9,451 nucleotides of DNA, taken from CBDVAK01 sp965371945 (GTDB lineage Bacteria; Pseudomonadota; Gammaproteobacteria; Competibacterales; JAHEDQ01). Made by a program: the position numbers and the translations under genes. The stretch is taken from contig CBDVAK010000128.1 in the NCBI GenBank assembly GCA_965371945.1, positions 1 to 9,451 of the forward strand, given 5' to 3'. This document shows positions 1 to 5,653 of this stretch, piece by piece; within the stretch, counting starts at the first letter, position 1, and each line of letters opens with the position of its first letter. The notes under the pieces were generated by a model. That model had not been told where the DNA came from. It did not search any database and saw only the letters and a program-made list of their open reading frames with translations.

Positions 1-1127
1 GCGCGTTCGATCGCCACGGTCTGAAGCTCAGGGTCCACACCGCGCTCGAAACGGTGTGAAGACTCGGTGTGCATACCGAAGGCCCGGGCCTTGCCCACTA
101 TCACGGTCGGCGCGAAGAAGGCGCTTTCCAGAAAAACGTCCCGGGTATCATCGTCGCAGCCACTGGCCTCGCCACCCATGATGCCGGCCAATGCCACCAC
201 CCGGCTGTGGTCGGCGATCACCAATGTCCCGGCATCGAGATCGACGCTCGAGCCATCCAGCAATCGCAGCTGTTCCTGCTCGCGGGCACGCCGTACCACG
301 ATGCCACCTTCCAGCCTGGACAGATCGAAAGCATGCATGGGCTGGCCGAGTTCCAGCATCACATAGTTGGTGACATCGACCAGCGGCCCCAGACTCCTGA
401 TGCCCGCGCGCCGCAGACGCTCCATCATCCACAACGGCGTCGGCGCCCGCGCATCGACACCGCGGATCACGCGACCCGCGTAGCGCGGGCAGTCGGCGGG
501 CGCCTGTACCGTTACCGGAAAGGTGTCCTCATGTAGCGCCGCCACCGCAACCACGCTGACCGCGGACAGCTCGCTACGGTTGAGCACCGCGACCTCCCTG
601 GCCACCCCGGCGACGCTGAGACAATCGCCACGATTGGGGGTCAGGTCGATGTCGATGATCCAGTCGTCGATATCGAGCAGCTCGCGAATGTCGAAGCCCG
701 GCACACTGTCCGCCGGCAGCCTCATCAGACCATCCCTGGCCTCGCCAAGCCCCAGTTCACCGGCCGAACACAACATCCCCGCGGACTCCACTCCACGCAA
801 CCGGGCTCGGCTGATCTTCAGCCCCCCCGGCAACGTCGCCCCGACCCTTGCAGTCGGCGCATGCATCCCGACGTGAACGTTGGGTGCCCCGCAAACGATT
901 TGCAGCGTTTGCTCCGCACCGACTTCGACGCGACAGACACGCAGCTTGTCGGCGTCCGGGTGGGCATTCACCTCGATGACATGGCCGACTACCACGCCAC
1001 TGAATTCGGCGCCGGCCGGCGCCACCGAATCCACTTCCAGACCCGCCATGGTGAGCTGCGCGGACAGCTCCGCGGTAGTGCCTGGCAGCGGCACCCATTC
1101 GCGCAACCAATTCTCGCTGAACTTCAT
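1..1127 (-). CDS. pheT: Phenylalanyl-tRNA synthetase beta subunit, N-terminal part (cut by window edge)
   Basis: Beta chain of the alpha2-beta2 PheRS, which charges tRNA-Phe in the cytosol and edits mischarged Tyr-tRNA-Phe. The frame runs unbroken from ATG at 1127 to the left edge, giving about 375 of the usual ~795 residues. It begins MKFSENWLREWVPLP, typical of bacterial PheT. Residues ~40-150 are the tRNA-binding OB-type domain (HPDADKLRVC, then APNVHVGMHAPTARVGA). Residues ~210-375 form the B3/B4 editing domain, with QPMHAFD (His265), ALAGIMGG (312-319), LESAFF (Glu334) and SSHRFERGVDP (356-366). His265 and Glu334 sit where the family's editing-site residues are expected. GAGGGG lies 6 nt before the ATG and overlaps the pheS stop (10 nt gap), so pheS and pheT are probably translationally coupled. 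The C-terminal half, including the anticodon-binding domain, is outside the window. Confidence 0.97.
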   Translation of the reverse strand, partial: MKFSENWLREWVPLPGTTAELSAQLTMAGLEVDSVAPAGAEFSGVVVGHVIEVNAHPDADKLRVCRVEVGAEQTLQIVCGAPNVHVGMHAPTARVGATLPGGLKISRARLRGVESAGMLCSAGELGLGEARDGLMRLPADSVPGFDIRELLDIDDWIIDIDLTPNRGDCLSVAGVAREVAVLNRSELSAVSVVAVAALHEDTFPVTVQAPADCPRYAGRVIRGVDARAPTPLWMMERLRRAGIRSLGPLVDVTNYVMLELGQPMHAFDLSRLEGGIVVRRAREQEQLRLLDGSSVDLDAGTLVIADHSRVVALAGIMGGEASGCDDDTRDVFLESAFFAPTVIVGKARAFGMHTESSHRFERGVDPELQTVAIER

Positions 1128-1137
1128 GGTATGCCCC

Positions 1138-2169
1138 TCAACGGAACTGTCGCAGAAAGCGAAGATCGTTGTCGAAGAACAATCTCAAGTCGTCGACGCC
1201 ATAGCGCAGCATGGCGAGCCGCTCAACGCCCATCCCGAATGCGTAGCCGGTGTATCGTTCAGTGTCGATACCAACATTGGCGAAAACTTTTGGATGCACC
1301 ATGCCGCAGCCAAGTATCTCCAGCCAGCCGCTGTGGGAACAGACCCGACAGCCCTCTCCGGAGCACATCACGCACTGGATATCGACCTCCGCCGAGGGCT
1401 CCGTGAACGGAAAGTACGAGGGCCTGAAACGCACCCCGAGATCGCGCTCGAAAAACTGTCGAAGAAAATCATCGAGGGTTCCCTTGAGATCGGCAAAGCT
1501 GACGTTCTCATCAACGAACAAACCTTCGACCTGGTGGAACATCGGTGTATGAGTGATGTCTGAATCACAGCGATAAACCCGTCCGGGCGCAATGATCCGC
1601 AAGGGTGGGGGCTCGCTTTGCATCACCCGGATCTGCACCGGTGAGGTGTGCGTGCGCAACACGGTGCCGGCATCGAAATAGAAGGTATCGTGCATGGCCC
1701 GGGCGGGATGGTGCTCGGGTATGTTGAGCGCCTCGAAATTATGGAAATCGTCCTCGATCTCCGGGCCTTCCGCGACCCGAAACCCGAGTTGTATGAAAAA
1801 GGATTCGATTCGTTGCAGAGTGCGGGTAATGGGGTGCAACCCGCCACTGGCCAGCCCCCGGCCCGGCAGCGTCACATCGACAGCCTCGGCGGCCAGGCGC
1901 CGCTCGGTTTCGGCCACCTGCAACTGGTCACGGCGGTCCTGGAGCAGCGCCTGCACCTCGGCCTTGGTCCGGTTGATGGCCTGGCCCGCGGCACGCCTTT
2001 GTTCCGGCGCCAGGGCCCCAAGCTGCTTGAGTCGCTCGGTGAGCTGACCCTTCTTGCCCAGCAGACGAACCCGGATCCGGTCGAGATCCGCCAGATTCCC
2101 GCTTTGTTCGATCGTCGAACGGGCCTGGCGGACCAGTTCGTTCAAATCATCCACTCGGAGAGTCTCCAC
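1138..2169 (-). CDS. pheS: Phenylalanyl-tRNA synthetase alpha subunit
   Basis: Catalytic chain of PheRS (class II synthetase): ATP + Phe + tRNA-Phe gives Phe-tRNA-Phe. 343 residues, a little longer than the E. coli protein (327). Residues ~1-95 are the N-terminal coiled-coil tRNA-binding arm (LLGKKGQLTERLKQLG). The catalytic core follows, with motif 1 around HPITRTLQRIESFF, motif 2 in GRVYRCDSDITHTPMFHQVEG and motif 3 in GYAFGMGVERLAMLRYG (308-324). An insertion before WLEILGCGMVHP carries four cysteines, Cys266, 269, 274 and 277, a possible zinc knuckle absent from E. coli PheS but present in some other bacterial PheS proteins. The start is GTG at 2169, chosen because METLRVDDLNELV aligns with the family N-terminus and no ATG lies nearby; its ribosome-binding site is weak (GTGGG). 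A terminator-like hairpin lies just upstream. Confidence 0.97.
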   Translation of the reverse strand: METLRVDDLNELVRQARSTIEQSGNLADLDRIRVRLLGKKGQLTERLKQLGALAPEQRRAAGQAINRTKAEVQALLQDRRDQLQVAETERRLAAEAVDVTLPGRGLASGGLHPITRTLQRIESFFIQLGFRVAEGPEIEDDFHNFEALNIPEHHPARAMHDTFYFDAGTVLRTHTSPVQIRVMQSEPPPLRIIAPGRVYRCDSDITHTPMFHQVEGLFVDENVSFADLKGTLDDFLRQFFERDLGVRFRPSYFPFTEPSAEVDIQCVMCSGEGCRVCSHSGWLEILGCGMVHPKVFANVGIDTERYTGYAFGMGVERLAMLRYGVDDLRLFFDNDLRFLRQFR

Positions 2170-2174
2170 TACCC

Positions 2175-2258
2175 ACGAAAAAGGGAAGGATGATTGTCCG
2201 CGTAACCACGGACCACCCTTCCCTTTCCACTAGCTGTGACGCCACCAGGTGCGTGGCG
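2175..2258 (-). promoter_or_regulatory. Attenuator-like leader between rplT and pheS (intrinsic terminator plus upstream hairpin)
   Basis: On the minus strand, AAAGGGAAGG (2226-2217) pairs perfectly with CCTTCCCTTT (2189-2180). GTG pairs with CAT, and an inner GTCCG/CGGAC stem (2213-2209 with 2200-2196) extends the hairpin. Five T follow (2182-2178), making a convincing rho-independent terminator that ends 8 nt before the pheS GTG. A smaller hairpin, CGCCAC/GTGGCG (2258-2253 with 2245-2240), precedes it. The segment 2256-2248 can instead pair with 2214-2206 at 8 of 9 positions, which would break both hairpins: an antiterminator-like alternative. In E. coli the same gap holds the pheM attenuator, but no phenylalanine-rich leader peptide is visible here. 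The hairpin is clear; regulation is inferred. Confidence 0.75.
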
Positions 2259-2271
2259 CTCGACGTCTGGA

Positions 2272-2631
2272 TCAGGCCTCGAGGGCAGCCTTGGCAGTTT
2301 CCGCCAGGGCCGCAAAAGCCGTTTGATCGTATACAGCAAGATCGGCAAGCACCTTGCGATCGACCTCGACCTCGGCTTTTTTGAGACCGTCTATCATACG
2401 GCTGTAGGACAAGCCGTACTGCCGCGCACCGGCATTGATACGCACGATCCACAAGGCCCGAAACTGGCGCTTGCGCACGCGCCGGTCACGGTAAGCGTAT
2501 TGACCGGCTTTGGTAACCGCCTGTTTGGCAACCTTGTAGGTGCGACTGCGGGCGCCATAGTAGCCCTTGGCCTTCTTGAGGACTGCCTTGTGCCGCCGAT
2601 GGGCGGTAACTCCACGTTTGACTCTGGACAT
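2272..2631 (-). CDS. rplT: 50S ribosomal protein L20
   Basis: L20 is an early-assembly protein that binds 23S rRNA and organises the 50S subunit; in E. coli it also represses translation of the rpmI-rplT part of this operon. The product has 119 residues (E. coli 118) and starts MSRVKRGVTAHRRHK. The N-terminus is the long basic arm (KKAKGYYGARSRTYKVAKQAV), followed by the globular half with RDRRVRKRQFRALWIVRINA and GLSYSRMIDGLKKAEVEVDRKVLADLA. The start is ATG at 2631, with GGAGG 7 nt upstream. That Shine-Dalgarno overlaps the rpmI stop (TGAGGAGG), so L35 and L20 are probably translationally coupled. Confidence 0.99.
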   Translation of the reverse strand: MSRVKRGVTAHRRHKAVLKKAKGYYGARSRTYKVAKQAVTKAGQYAYRDRRVRKRQFRALWIVRINAGARQYGLSYSRMIDGLKKAEVEVDRKVLADLAVYDQTAFAALAETAKAALEA

Positions 2632-2643
2632 GTTCGCGCCTCC

Positions 2644-2841
2644 TCAGACGTAGGGCAGCATGCGCCGTACAACCCGGGTATCGGCTGCGGCGACCATGGT
2701 GCCACCGCGAAGATGACGCTTACGCTTCGAACTCTTCTTGGTGAGCATATGCCGGGCGTGCGACTGGTAGCGCTTGAAACCGCCCGACGCGGTTTTCCGG
2801 AAGCGCTTGGCGGCGCCCCGGTTGGTTTTCATCTTGGGCAT
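2644..2841 (-). CDS. rpmI: 50S ribosomal protein L35
   Basis: Small, very basic 50S protein of 65 residues, MPKMKTNRGAAKRFRKTASG to LPYV, matching the E. coli L35 length. The core AAKRF and LTKKSSKRKRHLRGGTMV is diagnostic. I chose ATG at 2841, not the in-frame GTG at 2847, because the family starts MPK(I/M)KT and because GGAGAG lies 5 nt before the ATG but would overlap the GTG. A 75-nt gap separates it from infC; it contains a short GC-rich inverted repeat (CCCC/GGGG) without a T tract. In E. coli the L20 translational operator lies in and before this gap. I see no clear equivalent. Confidence 0.98.
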   Translation of the reverse strand: MPKMKTNRGAAKRFRKTASGGFKRYQSHARHMLTKKSSKRKRHLRGGTMVAAADTRVVRRMLPYV

Positions 2842-2916
2842 GATCACTCTCCACTTCGCATTCGATTTTCAACAAGATCCCCGCGCCGGGGGTGGCGTCG
2901 AAAACGATGTCGCGGA

Positions 2917-3471
2917 TCAGCGGCTCTTCTTGCTGGGGCTCAGGACCATAACGACCTGACGACCTTCGAACTGCGGTCGCTGCTCCACCGAACCAAATTC
3001 CGCAAGATCATCCTCGACGCGCTTCAGTAGCTGATAACCCAACTCACGGTGAGCCATCTCGCGACCCCTGAAACGCAGGGTGACTTTGACCTTGTTGCCC
3101 TCATCCAGGAAACGGATCAGGTTGCGAAGCTTTACCTGATAGTCCCCCTCGTCCGTCCCGGGACGAAACTTGACTTCCTTGACCTGAATCCGAGTCTGGC
3201 GCTTCTTGGCCTCGTGGGCCTTCTTGCTCTGCTCGAACTTGTACTTACCGTAGTCCATGATTCGGCAGACCGGAGGCTCCGCAGAAGGCGAGATCTCCAC
3301 CAGATCGAACCCGGTGTCGACCGCCATTTCCAGTGCCCGTGCCGTGGGCACGATTCCAACCTGTTCACCATCCTGGTTGATAAGACGGACCTCCGGCACC
3401 CGGATCAGGTCGTTCAACCGATGTTCCGGTTGTTCCTGCTGCGGCTGCCGATAGAATCTTTTTCCAGCTAT
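2917..3471 (-). CDS. infC: Translation initiation factor IF-3
   Basis: IF3 binds the 30S subunit, prevents premature 50S joining and rejects non-canonical start codons and wrong initiator tRNAs. With the start at 3471 the product has 184 residues (E. coli 180). The N-domain carries RLNDLIRVPEVRLINQDG and LVEISPSAEPPVCRIMDYGK. A lysine-rich linker follows (FEQSKKAHEAKKRQ), then the C-domain with VKEVKFRPGTDEGDYQVKL and VTLRFRGREMAH. The reading frame has an in-frame stop at 3475-3477 and no ATG or GTG before the conserved domain. The only start with a good ribosome-binding site is ATA at 3471-3469, 8 nt after GGAGG. TTG at 3417 is possible, but it would remove the usual basic N-terminal tail. 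The gene follows thrS by 21 nt in the same operon. Confidence 0.97.
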   Translation of the reverse strand: MAGKRFYRQPQQEQPEHRLNDLIRVPEVRLINQDGEQVGIVPTARALEMAVDTGFDLVEISPSAEPPVCRIMDYGKYKFEQSKKAHEAKKRQTRIQVKEVKFRPGTDEGDYQVKLRNLIRFLDEGNKVKVTLRFRGREMAHRELGYQLLKRVEDDLAEFGSVEQRPQFEGRQVVMVLSPSKKSR

Positions 3472-3484
3472 GACTCAATCCTCC
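3469..3484 (-). promoter_or_regulatory. infC: infC ribosome-binding site with AUA start codon
   Basis: GGAGG (3484-3480), an 8-nt spacer, then ATA (3471-3469), reading M-A-G-K-R-F-Y-R onward into IF3. E. coli infC uses AUU, which IF3 itself discriminates against, giving negative autoregulation. An AUA start here would serve the same role. The Shine-Dalgarno and reading frame are directly visible; actual use of the codon is inferred. Confidence 0.8.
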
Positions 3485-3492
3485 AGACAAAG

Positions 3493-5400
3493 TTAGCCGC
3501 GGCGTTCGATCTCTTCGTGCAGCCGATCCGCGAATTCCGAAGGCGCCATGGCGCCCAGGTCTTCGCCGCTGCGACAACGAACCGCCACGGTTTCCGATTG
3601 CATCTCCCGATCGCCCACTACGAGCAGATAGGGAATGCGCTGTAATGTGTGCTCGCGGATCTTAAAGCCGATCTTTTCGTTTCTCAAGTCGGCATGCACA
3701 TAAAAACCCTGTTCCGACAGGTCTTTCGCGACTTTTCCCGCATACTCCGCCTGGTGGTCGGTGATATTGAGCACAACTGCCTGCGTCGGCGCCAGCCAGG
3801 GCGGCAGAGAACCGGCATGATGCTCGATCAATATGCCCACAAACCGTTCCAGCGAACCCAGAATCGCCCGGTGCAGCATCACCGGCGTCTTGCGGCTGTT
3901 GTCCTCCGCGACATAGATGGCGCCCAGGCGCCCGGGCATCGAAAAATCCACCTGTACAGTACCGCACTGCCAGACCCGGTCGAGGCAGTCCCGCAACGAG
4001 AAATCGATTTTCGGTCCGTAAAAAGCGCCATCTCCCTCGTTGAGCGTCCACGACAGCCCTTTGTGCTCCAGCGCCTCGTACAGCGACGCCTCGGCAGCAT
4101 CCCAGATCTGATCCGACCCGACCCGGCTGTCGGGACGGGTCGAAAGGGCCAGCTCGATGTTCTCGAAACCGAAATCGGCGTAGACCTCGAACAGCAGATC
4201 CATGAACCGGGACACTTCCCCCTGGATCTGCTCCTCGGTACAAAAGATGTGGGCATCGTCTTGTACGAAATTGCGCACACGCATCAGCCCGTGCAGGGTA
4301 CCCGAGGGTTCGTTGCGATGGCAGGAGCCGAATTCCGCCATACGCAGGGGCAGATCCCGATAGCTGTGCAAACCGTGGTTGTATATCTGCACGTGACAGG
4401 GACAGTTCATCGGCTTGATGGCGAATTGGCGGTGCTCGGACTCGGTGGTGAACATGTCGCCACGGAATTTTTCCCAGTGACCGGACTTCTCCCAAAGACT
4501 GCGATCGACGATCTGCGGGGTATGGACTTCCTGGTAACCGTGTTCGCGCAGCTTGCCGCGCATGTAGTTCTGCACCGTGGTGTAGATGCGCCAGCCCTTG
4601 TCGTGCCAGAACACCATGCCGGGGGCTTCTTCCTGCAGGTGAAACAGATCCTGGGCCTTGGCGATGCGCCGATGGTCGCGTTTCTCGGCCTCCTCGAGGC
4701 GGTGCAGGTAGGCCTTGAGCTGCTTCTTGTCCGGCCAGGCCGTGCCGTAAATGCGCTGCAGCATTTCGTTGGCGGAATCACCCCGCCAATAGGCCCCCGC
4801 CAGTTTGGTCAGCTTGAACGCTTTGAGCCTGCCGGTGGAAGGCACATGGGGTCCCCGGCACAGATCGACGAACTCACCCTGCTGGTACAGGGAAATATCC
4901 TCACCGCGCGGAATATCGGCGATGATCTCGGCTTTGTATCGCTCCCCCATGCCCTTGAACAGTTCGATCGCCTCGTCACGCGGCATGGTCCGACGCGAAA
5001 CCGGCAGGTCACGACCGACAATCTCACGCATGCGGGCCTCGATGCGCTCGAGGTCTTCCGGCGCAAAGTGCTGCTCATAGGCAAAATCGTAATAGAAACC
5101 GTTGTCGATGACCGGGCCAATGGTGACCTGGGCGGTCGGAAACAGCTCCTTCACAGCGTGGGCCAGCAGATGCGCGCTGGAGTGGCGGATGATCTCCAGG
5201 CCGGCGTCATCACGGTCCGTGACGATCGCCAGCTCCGCATCGTGGTCGATACAATACGAGGTGTCGACCAAATGGCCATCAACCTTGCCGGCCAGGGCGG
5301 CGCGTGCCAGCCCGGCGCCGATGTCAGCGGCCACCTCCGCCACTGTGACCGGGTTGTCGAATTGCCTTTGACTGCCATCGGGCAGCCTGATAACCGGCAT
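3493..5400 (-). CDS. thrS: Threonyl-tRNA synthetase
   Basis: Cytosolic class II synthetase that charges tRNA-Thr and edits Ser-tRNA-Thr. 635 residues (E. coli 642). Residues 1-62 are the TGS domain (MPVIRLPDGSQRQF). The editing domain has HSSAH (His73, His77) and CRGPH (Cys181, His185). The catalytic core carries the zinc ligands Cys333 (KPMNCPCH), His384 (QDDAH) and His510, with motif 2 at RMAEFGSCHRNEPSGTLHG and motif 3 around LHRAILGSLERF. The C-terminal ~100 residues are the anticodon-binding domain (QAVVLNITDHQAEYAGKVA). ATG at 5400 is preferred: the frame stays open into the tRNA region, but family proteins start at this methionine and AGGA lies 7 nt upstream. A terminator-like hairpin lies in its leader. 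Confidence 0.98.
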   Translation of the reverse strand: MPVIRLPDGSQRQFDNPVTVAEVAADIGAGLARAALAGKVDGHLVDTSYCIDHDAELAIVTDRDDAGLEIIRHSSAHLLAHAVKELFPTAQVTIGPVIDNGFYYDFAYEQHFAPEDLERIEARMREIVGRDLPVSRRTMPRDEAIELFKGMGERYKAEIIADIPRGEDISLYQQGEFVDLCRGPHVPSTGRLKAFKLTKLAGAYWRGDSANEMLQRIYGTAWPDKKQLKAYLHRLEEAEKRDHRRIAKAQDLFHLQEEAPGMVFWHDKGWRIYTTVQNYMRGKLREHGYQEVHTPQIVDRSLWEKSGHWEKFRGDMFTTESEHRQFAIKPMNCPCHVQIYNHGLHSYRDLPLRMAEFGSCHRNEPSGTLHGLMRVRNFVQDDAHIFCTEEQIQGEVSRFMDLLFEVYADFGFENIELALSTRPDSRVGSDQIWDAAEASLYEALEHKGLSWTLNEGDGAFYGPKIDFSLRDCLDRVWQCGTVQVDFSMPGRLGAIYVAEDNSRKTPVMLHRAILGSLERFVGILIEHHAGSLPPWLAPTQAVVLNITDHQAEYAGKVAKDLSEQGFYVHADLRNEKIGFKIREHTLQRIPYLLVVGDREMQSETVAVRCRSGEDLGAMAPSEFADRLHEEIERRG

Positions 5401-5426
5401 CACTCGTTCCTGCTTTGGCCACGACG

Positions 5427-5498
5427 AAAAACCAGGGGCGAACGCCACGCGCTGACTCCGACACTCAGGCCGGAATCGGAATGCGGGTTTGCCCCTGG
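5427..5498 (-). terminator. Terminator-like hairpin between tRNA-Val and thrS
   Basis: On the minus strand CCAGGGGC (5498-5491) pairs with GCCCCTGG (5439-5432), with AAC/GTT continuing after one mismatch, and five T follow (5431-5427). The enclosed ~50 nt can form a smaller stem (CCGA/TCGG). The large loop makes it a less ideal terminator than the others here. It ends about 26 nt before the thrS ATG, so it may end the tRNA-Val transcript, attenuate thrS, or both. Confidence 0.6.
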
Positions 5499-5507
5499 CG
5501 GGGAATT

Positions 5508-5584
5508 TGGTAGGCGCGATTGGACTCGAACCAACGACCCCCACCATGTCAAGGTGGTGCTCTAACCAGCTGAGCTACGCGCCT
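5508..5584 (-). tRNA. tRNA-Val (anticodon GAC)
   Basis: 77-nt tRNA on the minus strand. Acceptor AGGCGCG (5584-5578) pairs perfectly with CGCGCCT (5518-5512), followed by discriminator A and an encoded CCA (5510-5508). D-arm GCTC...GAGC, anticodon stem CCACC/GGTGG around loop TTGACAT (anticodon GAC, reads GUC and GUU), and a T-loop GTTCGAG. The body from the D-arm to the variable loop closely matches gammaproteobacterial tRNA-Val(GAC). It lies 107 nt before thrS in the same direction. Confidence 0.97.
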
Positions 5585-5599
5585 GTAGATAGAGCGCGG

Positions 5600-5628
5600 A
5601 TACTACTGGCAGGCCGAGCGGGTTTCAA
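5600..5628 (-). promoter_or_regulatory. Sigma70-type promoter of tRNA-Val
   Basis: Minus strand: -35 TTGAAA (5628-5623), exactly 17 nt spacer, -10 TAGTAT (5605-5600). A GC-rich discriminator (CCGCGC) follows, and the tRNA starts 16 nt after the -10. GC-rich discriminators are typical of stringently controlled stable-RNA promoters. It may also supply thrS transcription by readthrough. Confidence 0.8.
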
Positions 5629-5643
5629 GCCCCCCAACGGGGC
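5629..5643 (-). terminator. Possible weak hairpin after uvrB
   Basis: GCCCC (5643-5639) pairs with GGGGC (5633-5629) around a 5-nt loop, 11 nt past the uvrB stop. No T tract follows, and the 3' arm abuts the tRNA-Val -35 box. It could slow uvrB transcription but is not a convincing intrinsic terminator. Confidence 0.3.
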
Positions 5644-5653
5644 CCCGGGAGAT

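Noticed and set aside
2842..2916. L20 translational operator pseudoknot upstream of rpmI
   Set aside because: Only a short CCCC/GGGG inverted repeat was seen; I could not find convincing long-range pairing by eye.
5401..5440. ThrRS-binding anticodon-like hairpin (as in the E. coli thrS operator)
   Set aside because: A CGT occurs near the T tract, but I found no stem presenting it in a seven-base loop.
5401..5547. N-terminal extension of ThrRS into the tRNA-Val gene
   Set aside because: The added residues come from the leader and the tRNA. The family start MPVIRLPDG has its own ribosome-binding site.
3649..5565. 638-residue open frame on the plus strand opposite thrS
   Set aside because: It is antisense to a complete, conserved thrS and its translation shows no recognisable motifs. 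Long antisense frames are common in GC-rich coding DNA.
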